A stretch of 64,000 nt of DNA, from assembly GCF_020179425.1 (NCBI RefSeq), contig NZ_JAILYM010000010.1, positions 1-64,000 of the forward strand, in the 5' to 3' direction. The translations under genes were made by a program, and so were the position numbers. A model generated the notes under the pieces. That model made no database searches. It had not been told where the DNA came from and saw only the letters and a program-made list of their open reading frames with translations. The stretch comes from Novosphingobium percolationis. GTDB taxonomy: Bacteria > Pseudomonadota > Alphaproteobacteria > Sphingomonadales > Sphingomonadaceae. Numbering within the stretch: position 1 is the first letter of the stretch; every line of letters begins with the position of its first letter. Of the stretch, positions 52,372 to 61,930 are shown piece by piece.

Positions 52372-53286
52372 TCACAATGCTGTGCGTAGTTCAGCGATGC
52401 GTGCGGTGCAGATCTCATGGACGAGCGCGCCTAGCTCTTCGACACGTTCGGCAAGCCAGGACAATTCCTCCTCGGTAATACGGTAATGTTTTGAGAAGCG
52501 CGCCTTCACATATGCATCCCTCAGCTTGATGAATTGAGCCTTTTGCTGCCGTGTTTCTCTCGGCCATGCGTGGATAAGGCGTGCCGAGGTACGCTCTGCC
52601 TGCGTTCGCAGGAACTTCAGATTGTGGACGTGCGGGGTATAGAAATTCATGACCAACAGCACGCAATGGTAGAGCCGCTCGCACGCCTGATTGAGAGTGA
52701 AGGCGGCATCTCGATAGGCCTTCTGTGAAAGGAAGAAGTGATATCCCTTCTGCGCATCAGTCGCCGCGGAAAACCAGTCATCGAAATATTCCTGGGCCAA
52801 TTCGTAGGCTTGTTCCGGCGTCTTGGGTTTTGGCAGGAGAAGCTCCGTATCGTCGACCTCATAGAGCACAATTCCGTCGCGCCTGACGTCGATGAAGAAG
52901 GATCGACCGTGAGCGAGGCCATCATTCACCTCCTGCAAGGTGTGGATGATGAAGTTTACTGGCGTCTTCAAATTCTGGGTGATTGTTCGTTCACGGTCCA
53001 GGCGTTCGTCTGCCTTCTCCCAGTAATCAAACCGATCGGTCAGTTCCTTCTGATTGACGATAATCAACAGGTCGAAATCCGACTGATATCCTTTCGCCGT
53101 GTGCGGTTCATCGACCCAGCCGCCCCGTGCGTATGAACCATAGAGGATGATTTTCAGGATGCGGCCGAGCTTGCGCTGCCCATCCGGCTTGCCGTGCGCG
53201 TCTTCGAATTCTTCGAACAGAATCTGAACCACGCGATCGAGTTCGCGTCGCTTCGCCAGTGGGAGATGATCGAGTTCTGTTCGCAT
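52372..53286 (-). CDS. nucleotidyltransferase-HEPN single-chain protein
   Basis: The 304-residue protein joins two domains. The N-terminal nucleotidyltransferase has the GS motif (YGSYARGG, G50-S51) and DFD (D70, D72), the metal-binding aspartates. The C-terminal half (from about 160) is a HEPN-like helical bundle with KARFSKHYRI. Separate MNT and HEPN proteins form antitoxin-toxin pairs in which the nucleotidyltransferase AMPylates and silences the HEPN RNase. Here both are on one chain. It stands alone between the SIR2-HerA and RES modules. Confidence 0.8.
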   Translation of the reverse strand: MRTELDHLPLAKRRELDRVVQILFEEFEDAHGKPDGQRKLGRILKIILYGSYARGGWVDEPHTAKGYQSDFDLLIIVNQKELTDRFDYWEKADERLDRERTITQNLKTPVNFIIHTLQEVNDGLAHGRSFFIDVRRDGIVLYEVDDTELLLPKPKTPEQAYELAQEYFDDWFSAATDAQKGYHFFLSQKAYRDAAFTLNQACERLYHCVLLVMNFYTPHVHNLKFLRTQAERTSARLIHAWPRETRQQKAQFIKLRDAYVKARFSKHYRITEEELSWLAERVEELGALVHEICTARIAELRTAL

Positions 53287-53339
53287 GGTGATCCTGATTC
53301 TAGCTCTTCGCGACTATGCCGCATTCCTCCGGTGTCGCA

Positions 53340-53900
53340 TCATGGTTCGATATATTGTTTGCCGAAATGCTCGGCGAGTTGTGTCGCCTGCGCTGGTGCT
53401 ATGGGTATGTTACGGATCGCGGTTTCGGCGATGGCGTCCGATGCCCGGTCGAACAGAGCGACACAGCGCTGATTGTCGAAGCGCGACGTGTAGAGGATGC
53501 CATCGGCGATGCTCGTGGCGTAAACCTCTGCACTTACCGCCCAGGTCTTCTTGTATGCGTCGCCATGCAGGTCCGTGAAGGACAGGCCATGCGTCGACAC
53601 GCCGGCATCCACCAAGGGATAGAGTTTGAGCGCCCTCGTCGTTTCGAGTTCACTGCGGACACGCGCTTCGACCGCGCTCGACAGCACATAGGGAACCCCG
53701 GGCGAGCGGACGAGGGTCTCGCCAAAGGCCGTCTCGAGCGAACGCGCCGCGTAAAGCACTTTGTAGCTGCCGTCCGGAGAATCATATCGGAACTCGGGGA
53801 GAACCCCTGTGGGACCGAAGAAAATCGAATCATGGGCGATGCGGTGGATGCGATGCAGGCGCACCCCGGCGTCGATCCGCCGCAGTCGAACTCCCGCCAC
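53340..53900 (-). CDS. RES-family toxin (NAD+ phosphorylase type)
   Basis: The 186-residue protein has the RES layout: an early Arg in VRLHRIHR, FGPTG, the YAARSLETAFGETLVR segment with the conserved Arg/Tyr/Glu set, and a late Ser-containing end. RES toxins degrade NAD+ and are neutralised by a cognate Xre-type antitoxin. It starts with GTG at 53900, six bases after the antitoxin stop, the usual antitoxin-first order. Confidence 0.85.
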   Translation of the reverse strand: MAGVRLRRIDAGVRLHRIHRIAHDSIFFGPTGVLPEFRYDSPDGSYKVLYAARSLETAFGETLVRSPGVPYVLSSAVEARVRSELETTRALKLYPLVDAGVSTHGLSFTDLHGDAYKKTWAVSAEVYATSIADGILYTSRFDNQRCVALFDRASDAIAETAIRNIPIAPAQATQLAEHFGKQYIEP

Positions 53901-53906
53901 GGGCGG

Positions 53907-54551
53907 CTAGGCCAACCAGCTTGAGGCCAACGCGACAAGCTGGCGCAGAGCCCCGGCATCCGGTCGCTTGGCCAGCAATTGCAGTACCGTCTCGGATCGC
54001 TCGCCATAGCCGTCGAGCGGTGTCGTCAGCAGCATGAGCTGCTCCCATGGGTTCATATCGCCGAGTGCTTCCAGTACGAGCTTGAGATTGCTGACCGTCT
54101 CGCCGTCCACGAACTGGGCGGCTGGATAACGAGTCTCGGTCCCATAGGGCACGCCCAGGATCTGGCGGCGCTGGCGTTGCTTGTCGATGGCAGCCGCGCT
54201 CACGCCAAGCATCGTGGCAACATGCGCGCGATCGAGCATCCCACCCGCTCGATCCGCCATTTCCTCGCGGAACCTGGCGGTCTTGTCGCGCGCAGCCTTG
54301 ATGGCATCCAGATCGGAAGGTGAGTCCGGCGCAATATCCCTGCGTGCCACGCTGAGCGCGTGCCGCGGGTCGGCGTCGCTACCGACAATATCGGCCAACG
54401 TATCCTCGCTGGCAGACTCGACGGCCTTTGCGATAGCCTTGGTCAGCACCTCAAGCGCCCGGCGACGGAGCGTATCATTCGCCCCAACTGACGCCGTAAG
54501 GCGCGATCGGGAGACTGGGCGACGTGCCGGTATGGGAGCGGTAGTGGCCAT
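53907..54551 (-). CDS. Xre/ParS-type antitoxin of the RES toxin
   Basis: The 214-residue protein has a disordered basic N-terminus, a helical middle, an HTH-like part (MLDRAHVATMLGVSAAAIDKQRQRRQ, about 110-135) and a C-terminal MbcA/ParS-like toxin-binding region (WEQLMLLTTPLDGYGE...). AAGGA lies just before the ATG at 54551. It should sequester the RES toxin and repress the operon. It is longer than typical antitoxins, which are mostly under 160 residues. Confidence 0.75.
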   Translation of the reverse strand: MATTAPIPARRPVSRSRLTASVGANDTLRRRALEVLTKAIAKAVESASEDTLADIVGSDADPRHALSVARRDIAPDSPSDLDAIKAARDKTARFREEMADRAGGMLDRAHVATMLGVSAAAIDKQRQRRQILGVPYGTETRYPAAQFVDGETVSNLKLVLEALGDMNPWEQLMLLTTPLDGYGERSETVLQLLAKRPDAGALRQLVALASSWLA

Positions 54552-54692
54552 ATCTGTCCTTCCTGTCTCCCATATAGCAATAGATGACAGATGGGACAAG
54601 TGCATTGGCTCAGCCGTGGCTGGCCGCGCCATCGCATGCATCGACCAGATATCCGGAGGGGAGGGAGCGGTCGTGGCTTGGGGAGGTTAGCT

Positions 54693-55226
54693 ATGCGGCA
54701 CGAATTTTTCCCATCGATTCCAGATCGGCGATTCCAAAAGCGTGGGGATTTTGCTACAGCCGTCACGCACAGGAACGCGGATCAAATGTCGCCAGATTCT
54801 GCCACGAATACGGATGAACCGATCGTCCCGGCCGAGGAGTGGGTTCGGCCGCGCGCCTCGGACTATCTGTGGCGGCCATGGTACGCGAAGCTTTGGTGGG
54901 CTGCGATCCCGATCTACTGGGCCGGGATGGCAACGTCCTTGAAGGTTCCGTCGCTGCAGGACTTCTACGCAAGCGCGCTCGCCGGATATCTCAACGTCTT
55001 GTTCTTCCCGATGACCGCGTTGATTGTGTTGGGCGTTGGATATGCGCGCGTCGTCCTCAATCGCTTGGCAGAGGCATCCGTTCCCAGCGAGCCAAGCGAT
55101 CATGACTTCGGACCAAGGCGTCGAGTTGGAGCGCCACCTCCGGGTTTCGATCCACTGGATCCCCGCTCTGGTGCGCTTTGGATCGGCAACCCATCGAATA
55201 TTTTGAGGCAGTACCCGCGCCACTAA
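54693..55226 (+). CDS. membrane protein of unknown function, convergent with traG
   Basis: The 177-residue product starts at ATG 54693, seven bases after GGGAGG; ATG 54786 is an alternative. Two hydrophobic helices (about residues 68-85 and 95-115) follow a WxxPWYAKLWWAAIPIYW stretch. The C-terminus is polar with FDPLDPRSGALWIGNP. I do not recognise a family. It is the only plus-strand gene in this part and overlaps the traG stop by four bases. It may be a surface, entry-exclusion or transfer accessory protein; this is a guess. Confidence 0.6.
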   Translation: MRHEFFPSIPDRRFQKRGDFATAVTHRNADQMSPDSATNTDEPIVPAEEWVRPRASDYLWRPWYAKLWWAAIPIYWAGMATSLKVPSLQDFYASALAGYLNVLFFPMTALIVLGVGYARVVLNRLAEASVPSEPSDHDFGPRRRVGAPPPGFDPLDPRSGALWIGNPSNILRQYPRH

Positions 55227-58200
55227 CGCTTCTTGAATTCGGAATCGCCATCGAACGGCCCATGAGCCAGGTCGTTGGAAAAGCGGCCGCTACCAAGCAC
55301 CGACGATTGCTCAATCGACGTTAGCGGTCCAGTCAGGTCAGCCGTTCCGCGGCCTGAATCAGCTTCCCCAAGATAGCGATTCCGAAGTCCCTCTGGTCCC
55401 AAAATCCGGCCGGACAACGTGTCGGTGAAAGTCTGCTCCGGATTTGGGCTGCGCGCTGCGGCGCGCTCAGCCTCAGCAATCGCATTCCGAACATCATAGT
55501 TTATGATATCGAGATTGGCCTGAGCCGTTTCACTCGTGGCCCCCGTATCGGTGCTGCTGAACCCTAATTCGCCTCCGATCTTCCCTGATGTTGATTTTGC
55601 TGTTTTTCCCTGGCCACCGCGACCACCCGATGTTTGTGTCGTGTCGACACTCCCACCAATCTGAGCACCAACCGTCGTTCCCATGATCGTTTGGTCCTGA
55701 GCGCTTCGCGTGACGGACCGTTGCCAGCCGGTCTGGGCGATCACGGCCTGAACGTCGCGCTGAAGCGTATCGGCAACCTGCGGCTTCAGCCGCCAGTCGC
55801 CCTTTCGGTCCATCTCGAACCCGCCGCGAAGCCAATTCGCCATGGCTGCGTGGCCTTCCTCGCCGCCGCCCATGAAATGTTCGATCGTATCAGGGCCGGC
55901 CTGCTTGCCTGCCTCGAACCGCGTGCTGGTGTCGTTGCGCGCGGATTGTTGAAACCCAGCGCTGCTGGAGACAAGCAGGTCATTCTCGGCAAAGCTGAAG
56001 CGGGCATGACCTCCTTGCGCAAGCGCGCCAAACTGACTGTCGTTGATGAGCCCGGCACGGAGCAACTGACCTGCCTGATCGGCGGTCAGGTTCATCGCGA
56101 GATCGCCATTTTGCGCCATCGCTAGCTCGCGCTTGGACATGGTGATGCCGTGGCTGCGTAGCAGCCCCTGCATGCGGCTGAGCCGCTCGTTCTCGACGAT
56201 GCGCGACATGCGTTCGTTGCCGGCGCGATCGGCGATGCCCGCAGCACCGCCCTCCGCCATATCGACCTGGTTGCCGGCAGTCCGGCTTAGTGCCTGGATG
56301 AAGCTGTCGAGCCGCGCAGCCTCGCGCGTCGAGACGCCGGCCGCGGCGGCACCTTCGGCAAATCCGAAATTATCGGCCTGCCGGCGCTGCTCTCCGATCC
56401 GTGCCGCAGCACGCGTGCCACCGGTTCCCACCTCGCGCTGGGCATCGAGTTTGCCTGAGCGCTCCGCAAAGTCATAGCCAGCGGCCTCGCGGGTCCGGCC
56501 ATAGACGCTGGTGCCCTCGCGGCCTGCCTCGGCGGTCGCGCCGTCCGCTGTGCCGACCTGGGTCGCGGCATTGTACGTCTCGAGGGCGTGAAGCACCTGC
56601 GCCTCGTTGCGGCCAGTTGCGCGGGAGAGTTGGGAGATGGCGGAGCTGCGGGCCTCGCCCGAAAGCGCGTTGACGAAGCCGATGCGGCGCGCGGTCTCCT
56701 GCGGGGAGAGGCCGAGCATCTGCGCGGCGTCGCGTTGACCCTGGTTGGTGCCGGTGCGCAGCGCCTGCTCGGTCGCGACATTGCCGCGCTCGAGGCCCGC
56801 GACATTGTCTCCGGCGAAGTCCCTCCGACCTTCCATAGCGCCGACATGGACCTGGGCCGACGTCAGATCGTTGGCGAGCATCTGTTCCTGGTCATAGGTA
56901 TTGGCGATCAGTTTAGCGAAGGTCGGATCGGACTGCGCCTCGCCGATCACGCCCGACGCCTTCAACTCAGCATCCTTCGCCGAATAACCGCCCCGCTCGA
57001 AATGCCGCGTCGCCGCCTGCATCATCATCCCGTAAGCGCGCTGGTCGCCGAACGCGCGCCATTGGACCAGATTCTGCGCGAATGCGCCGAACGCCTTCTC
57101 GCCCGCCTCGCCCCCGCCGAAATAATTGGTGCCAAGACGCCGGAGCGCGTCCTTCTCCGCGAACTGGTGGATCGCGCTGGTTGCGGCATTGGCCTGGACC
57201 GCCCGCGCTACCTGCGGGTCGCCCAGGTCGCGGCCGTTCAACGCGGGCGCCAGGCTGCCCATCTGCCGAGCCCCCTCGATGCCGCCGAGCGCGAACGCCG
57301 TGCCTCCGGCCGTGCCGGGCCGCTCCCCGAGGATTCGGTTGGCTTCGCCGAAGGCGCGGTTGGCGCCGAAGGTGGAACGCTCGCCGAAATCCCCGAAGCT
57401 CGCAGCCGCGCCCGCCCGGGCGCGGGTGCCGGAGGCCGACGCCTGGCTCTCAAGGGCCGACGCATAGCCCTCGGTGGTGGCCATGGGAGCCGCTGCGGCG
57501 GTGCCCTGGCCGGCGACGCCAAGCGCACCGCTCGTGAAGGACGTGAAAACGTTGCCGGAGAACCGGAACACGGTGAACACGAACGCGCCGGCGAGGCCCG
57601 CTGCTGCCGTGCGGAAGCTCCCGAAGATCGCCAGCGCCTTCATGGCCGCGGACGGCGCGAGCAGCCAGGCATTGGCGCCGAGCGCGTTCGAGCGCATCTC
57701 CTCGAGTACATCGGCGGCGCGGCCGAGGGTCAGCTGATAAATCCCGGCATCGATCACGCCCCAAAGCGCGACGAACACGAACAGGCCGAGTGCGAAGCTT
57801 GCGACCCGCAGGTTGATCGGCGTCAGGATGAACAGCAACGCGACGGGGATCATGAACAGCATGATCCCAAACACGGTCGCGCGGATTGTCGGCATCCACT
57901 CGTTCGCGACTGACATGGTCGCCAGCCCGTTCGATACCACTGCGCGGTTCGCCATCACGCGCGCCGCCGTTGCCGGTGAATCCTCGAACAGCACGTCGCC
58001 CACGGTGTTGCCGAGCAGGATGTGGGTCATCAGCGCCTGCGTGGTGAGTGGGCGACCGAGCATCATCTGTCCCATCTCGCCCAATTGCTCGCGGCATCGC
58101 GCGAGCTGTTGGGCGTTGCCGGTATCGAACCCGGTCCGCGCGCAGACCTGGCGGCTATAGCCCTCGAACAGGGTCGGGTCGGACAGTCGATCCGAGATAT

Positions 58201-58948
58201 GCGCCCAGGCGTCGGTGCAACTCACCGTCGTGCCGCCCTTGTCGGACTCCGTGTAGACCGTCGAGAAGGTCGCCGGTCCTGCCATCGCCGCAAAGGCAGC
58301 CGGAAGGTCGGTGGTGGTGCGGAACAGCTTGTCATCATCGACGCCATAGGCAGCCGAGACGCGCGCGACCGGATAGCATTGACGGATATAGTCCTTGATC
58401 GTCGCATCGAGGAAGGTGTCGGTCATGGGACCGCGTGGGCTGACGGCGTTGAGGAAAAGGTCGAACGAATGGCCGCCGGCGCCGAACTCGATCTTGGCAT
58501 CCGGATCGAGCGTATTGTCGTCGATCGTCTCGACCAGCGCGCGCTCGATCATGTTGGTCGCGCCCGCCACCAGCACCAGCAAGACCGGCACGTCGCCGAC
58601 CGGCTGGTAAGCATTGCGGACGCGGTCATAGACATGGACCGTCCCGGTGGTGGCGACGAGCCCGACGAACAGCCCGACGCCGATGAGGATCTGGAACCCG
58701 AACGCGACCAGTCCCATACCGGAACCGCGGACGCTGGCGAGCAGCGCGCCCAGGCCGATGCCGACAGTCGCGACGATCAGCACCAGCGTCTCGTAACGCG
58801 GGTCGGCGAAGATCATCGAGACCAGGCGGAACGCATCGACGGTCTCGGCGAACCCGTCATAGGTGTGGAAGCTGGTATCGACCGCCAGGGCCGGGGTCGC
58901 GGCAAGCAGCGCGGGCAGGGAGGCGAGAGCCTTGGTGAGGCGGCGCAC
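55223..58948 (-). CDS. traG: TraG, F-type mating-pair stabilisation / pilus assembly protein
   Basis: The 1241-residue protein starts with GTG (GAGGAG upstream) and a signal-like segment. The N-terminal ~470 residues hold several membrane helices of the TraG_N family, including GIGLGALLASV and the region around 360-460. The C-terminal ~700 residues are Ala/Gly/Gln-rich, hydrophilic and repetitive. F-plasmid TraG is ~940 residues, so this one is longer in the C-terminal part. The N-terminus serves pilus assembly; the C-terminus stabilises mating pairs and contacts the recipient. Confidence 0.88.
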   Translation of the reverse strand: MRRLTKALASLPALLAATPALAVDTSFHTYDGFAETVDAFRLVSMIFADPRYETLVLIVATVGIGLGALLASVRGSGMGLVAFGFQILIGVGLFVGLVATTGTVHVYDRVRNAYQPVGDVPVLLVLVAGATNMIERALVETIDDNTLDPDAKIEFGAGGHSFDLFLNAVSPRGPMTDTFLDATIKDYIRQCYPVARVSAAYGVDDDKLFRTTTDLPAAFAAMAGPATFSTVYTESDKGGTTVSCTDAWAHISDRLSDPTLFEGYSRQVCARTGFDTGNAQQLARCREQLGEMGQMMLGRPLTTQALMTHILLGNTVGDVLFEDSPATAARVMANRAVVSNGLATMSVANEWMPTIRATVFGIMLFMIPVALLFILTPINLRVASFALGLFVFVALWGVIDAGIYQLTLGRAADVLEEMRSNALGANAWLLAPSAAMKALAIFGSFRTAAAGLAGAFVFTVFRFSGNVFTSFTSGALGVAGQGTAAAAPMATTEGYASALESQASASGTRARAGAAASFGDFGERSTFGANRAFGEANRILGERPGTAGGTAFALGGIEGARQMGSLAPALNGRDLGDPQVARAVQANAATSAIHQFAEKDALRRLGTNYFGGGEAGEKAFGAFAQNLVQWRAFGDQRAYGMMMQAATRHFERGGYSAKDAELKASGVIGEAQSDPTFAKLIANTYDQEQMLANDLTSAQVHVGAMEGRRDFAGDNVAGLERGNVATEQALRTGTNQGQRDAAQMLGLSPQETARRIGFVNALSGEARSSAISQLSRATGRNEAQVLHALETYNAATQVGTADGATAEAGREGTSVYGRTREAAGYDFAERSGKLDAQREVGTGGTRAAARIGEQRRQADNFGFAEGAAAAGVSTREAARLDSFIQALSRTAGNQVDMAEGGAAGIADRAGNERMSRIVENERLSRMQGLLRSHGITMSKRELAMAQNGDLAMNLTADQAGQLLRAGLINDSQFGALAQGGHARFSFAENDLLVSSSAGFQQSARNDTSTRFEAGKQAGPDTIEHFMGGGEEGHAAMANWLRGGFEMDRKGDWRLKPQVADTLQRDVQAVIAQTGWQRSVTRSAQDQTIMGTTVGAQIGGSVDTTQTSGGRGGQGKTAKSTSGKIGGELGFSSTDTGATSETAQANLDIINYDVRNAIAEAERAAARSPNPEQTFTDTLSGRILGPEGLRNRYLGEADSGRGTADLTGPLTSIEQSSVLGSGRFSNDLAHGPFDGDSEFKKR

Positions 58949-58962
58949 GGCGATCTCCTCGG

Positions 58963-60390
58963 CTATTGGTTGCGTGCAGCGGCGGCGCCGGCGGCGTCGC
59001 GCGCATCGCGGTCGCGCTGGCGGATCAGGCCAGCATAGTTGGCGGAGAGGTTCGCCTGGTCGAGCGCCGCCATATAGCTTTGGCGCATCTGCGCGCGCTG
59101 ACGCAGCACCTCATCGCGCAGGTCGCGCAGCTGCTCGATCCCCTTGACGAGAATCCGGGTCTGGCAAATATTGGCGCTGTTGCCGTCCGCAGCGCCGGCC
59201 GCGCTGGCGCCGCGCTCGGCATTGCTCACGGCGAAGTCGATGGATCGCGTGAGATCGTTGAGCATCTGGTAGGCGAGGGTCAGTGCCACCAGCTCATCGG
59301 TGTCGCCAATGACCGAGTCCACCACGCCCTGCCGAACGCCCCATTCCAGCATGCGATAAACCGGCAGCGTCCGGACATTGGCGACGAACTGCCGCTCCTC
59401 GGACGTGAGCGCCGCGCGCGTGCGGATCTTGGTGGCGATCGACTGCATCCGTTCGCGCGCAAGGACCAGCGCGCCGCGGCCGGGGCCATCCTGCGAGCAA
59501 TCGGCGCCGGTCGGCGGCACGTTCAATGTTCGCTTCTGTACGCGTCCGGTCAGGAAATCCTGCGCACTTTCGGTGTCTTGTGCAGGGCATTGGGGAATGG
59601 CTGTGAACAGCGGAACCTTGTCCGCGGGATCCCAGCGCATATAGACGTCGCCGACCCTGGCGCGCATCACGCTCGCCCAGTCGCCCGCGCCGACGCGGGT
59701 GGCGGCATGGCCGAGGAGCGAACCGGTGCGGAAAATCTCGGTCACTTCGGCCGGGCAGTTGGTCAGGGAATCGCGCAGATCCTCGGTCGGATTGTTGTTG
59801 TTCGCCTCGATCCGCTCGCGGCTCTGCTGATAGCTCTTCGAGAAGCCTTGCTTGACCGAGCGATAGCCGGTCATCTCCTCGATGATGCCGGACATATTGT
59901 CGTCGCCCTTGGCGATCTGGACCATGCGGTTGGCGAGCCGGCAGTCGTTGACCTGGATCGAATTGAGGAAGTTGGTGGCTGCCTCCATCTTCGAGATGAT
60001 ATTGCCCATCTTCTCGTCGAGCGTCTCAAGCAGATACTGGAACGCCACCGCTGGCGCGGCCTGGAGGATGCTTTCCAGCTTCTGGACCAGATAATCGGGA
60101 TCGAGGAACGACATGCCACCCAGGAACATGTCGATGCCACCGCAGCCGGCCTTCACCTTGGGCAACGTCACCGACATCAGATAGTCGTTGTGGACATCGA
60201 CCCGGCCCGACATCCCGCCGGCCGTCACATAGCCGCGGGTCTGATCCTCGAAGCTGCCGGGGTTCGTATAAGTGACATTGTCGAACCAGCTCTCGGCCCA
60301 GCTCTGCGCGCTCGCCGGTGCGGCACTCGCGCCGATCGCGAGGATCAGAGCCGTGAAAGGGATGCGGACGCGGGCAAACGCTAGAAACAT
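58963..60390 (-). CDS. traH: TraH, F-type conjugal pilus assembly protein
   Basis: The 475-residue protein has a signal peptide (to about residue 28) and the TraH features SWFDNVTYTNPGSFEDQ, GGIDMFLGGMSFL and a cysteine-bearing NDCRLANRMVQ segment. A coiled-coil C-terminus ends the chain. TraH acts in the periplasm and outer membrane for pilus extension. GGGAG precedes the ATG. TraG follows after 14 bases. Confidence 0.92.
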   Translation of the reverse strand: MFLAFARVRIPFTALILAIGASAAPASAQSWAESWFDNVTYTNPGSFEDQTRGYVTAGGMSGRVDVHNDYLMSVTLPKVKAGCGGIDMFLGGMSFLDPDYLVQKLESILQAAPAVAFQYLLETLDEKMGNIISKMEAATNFLNSIQVNDCRLANRMVQIAKGDDNMSGIIEEMTGYRSVKQGFSKSYQQSRERIEANNNNPTEDLRDSLTNCPAEVTEIFRTGSLLGHAATRVGAGDWASVMRARVGDVYMRWDPADKVPLFTAIPQCPAQDTESAQDFLTGRVQKRTLNVPPTGADCSQDGPGRGALVLARERMQSIATKIRTRAALTSEERQFVANVRTLPVYRMLEWGVRQGVVDSVIGDTDELVALTLAYQMLNDLTRSIDFAVSNAERGASAAGAADGNSANICQTRILVKGIEQLRDLRDEVLRQRAQMRQSYMAALDQANLSANYAGLIRQRDRDARDAAGAAAARNQ

Positions 60391-60443
60391 GGCGGACTCC
60401 CATAGAGATCAAAGGGGAGGGAAGGTGCCGAGCCCGCCATTGC

Positions 60444-61025
60444 TCAGCGCCTTCCCAGTGACCGTGCCGGCATCCCGACGATGCCGGTGAACTTCGACAT
60501 GGCGCGCACGCCCACTGCGGGCCGGACGCCCGTCAGCATCTTCGCCGCCAGATAGAGATTGCGCGCGAGATTGGGTCCGTGGTCGGTTCCGACCGCGATC
60601 GGCACGACGCGGCCTGCATCGGCGATCGGCCGCGCCCAGGCGACGGGGTTTCCCACCCAGGGAAGGCCGAGCCGTCCCGAGCGGATCATCGCTTCCTGGG
60701 CGCCGATCGTTCGAACCTGCCAGCCATAGCGCCGTCCGAGCGTGGCGAGCTTGGTCCAGAGATCGCCACAGGGCACGCAACCGGGGCTGGTGGTCATCTC
60801 GATGACGAACGCCGGTCCCTGGCCACGCAGCGTGGCGTTGAAATCGTCCGGGAAATCACGCGTCACCGGAACCCGCGACAACCAGGCCTGCATGGTCTGG
60901 ACGTCTGCGACCGGATGGATCGCGGCTCGCATGGCCTGCTCGCGCGCAACAGTCTGGGCAGCCGCAGCCGACCCGGTGGCGAGCACGATCTCGGGAATGC
61001 CGATCAGGACGAGGAGCTTGATCAT
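60444..61025 (-). CDS. TrbB-like thioredoxin-fold protein of the transfer system
   Basis: The 193-residue protein has a signal peptide (to about residue 23) and a thioredoxin-like motif, CVPC (83-86), in VIEMTTSPGCVPCGDLW. The chain then resembles DsbC/TrbB-type disulphide isomerases. It overlaps the traF stop (ATGA). F-type systems use periplasmic disulphide enzymes (TraF, TrbB) to fold TraH, TraN and TraU. TrbB is the most likely analogue, but sequence alone does not settle the name. Confidence 0.7.
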   Translation of the reverse strand: MIKLLVLIGIPEIVLATGSAAAAQTVAREQAMRAAIHPVADVQTMQAWLSRVPVTRDFPDDFNATLRGQGPAFVIEMTTSPGCVPCGDLWTKLATLGRRYGWQVRTIGAQEAMIRSGRLGLPWVGNPVAWARPIADAGRVVPIAVGTDHGPNLARNLYLAAKMLTGVRPAVGVRAMSKFTGIVGMPARSLGRR

Positions 61026-61930
61026 CGATCCGGCCCCACACTGGCCTCGATGAGATCGCCACCCAGCGCCCGCGGATCGGTCGCCGAGACCGGTCCATTG
61101 CCGAGCGCGTCGAAAAATCCGTCATCCTCGCCAGGACCGGTCAGGAACTGTTCGGGGCGGATGTCGCCGCGCAGCAGCCGCACCGCCTGATAGGCCATTT
61201 GCGCTAGATTGGGATATGCCTCGACGCCGCTCGCAATCACCATGCGCTGCGGGCTGCCGCGGCGGATGACCATCGTGGTCGGCGTGATCTCGACGCCAAA
61301 CCGCTGCCCGACCTCGGGCCGCTTGTCGACGTCCATCAACGTGACCTGCCAGCCCATCTCTTCCTGGAAACGCTGGACGATGGGCCATTGGACGCGACAA
61401 TAGCCGCAGGTCGACCGTGAAAACATGACCAGAGCGAACTCGCCCGCATGCACCCGAAGATACGCACGGCGGATCGCGTCCTTTTCAGCGGTGAGCTCGG
61501 CGCGGGCATCGCCGACCATGGGGTTGGCTGACTTCGAATTGAGCTCGGGATGTTGGAGCATCGCCAGTTGTGTGACACCGGCGAACGCCCGAGCCTTGCG
61601 CCGCGCAAAGTCCTGCAGCCGCCAGAAGTCGGCGACCGCATCGACCGTCAGCACGGTTGCCGCATAATCGCGCTGCTGCTCGATCAATTTGCGGATCTTG
61701 GGCGGGGTCCAGGTCGCGAGCTCCGCCATTGGCGGAATGGCCGGTTTCCGCAGCGCGTCTGGGTCATCCGATGGCGGCGAGACCGGCTTGGGCGCTTCGT
61801 ACCACCAATAGCCCTGCTTGAGTGCCGGACGCGGCGCGGGCGTGGCGGTAGAGCTTTGCGCAAGCGCGGCCGTGGCTGAGAACAGACCCATGGCAGTCGC
61901 CACGATGATGCGAGTGTGGCGCGCGTTCAC
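61022..61930 (-). CDS. traF: TraF, thioredoxin-fold conjugation protein
   Basis: The 302-residue product starts with GTG at 61930 in a GTGA overlap with the S26 peptidase gene. It has a signal peptide and the TraF region WYEAPKP, followed by a C-terminal thioredoxin domain with active CGYC (175-178) in FSRSTCGYCRVQWPIV. F-plasmid TraF lacks the catalytic cysteine pair; this version keeps it and may be a true oxidoreductase. It supports pilus assembly in the periplasm. Confidence 0.9.
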   Translation of the reverse strand: MNARHTRIIVATAMGLFSATAALAQSSTATPAPRPALKQGYWWYEAPKPVSPPSDDPDALRKPAIPPMAELATWTPPKIRKLIEQQRDYAATVLTVDAVADFWRLQDFARRKARAFAGVTQLAMLQHPELNSKSANPMVGDARAELTAEKDAIRRAYLRVHAGEFALVMFSRSTCGYCRVQWPIVQRFQEEMGWQVTLMDVDKRPEVGQRFGVEITPTTMVIRRGSPQRMVIASGVEAYPNLAQMAYQAVRLLRGDIRPEQFLTGPGEDDGFFDALGNGPVSATDPRALGGDLIEASVGPDR

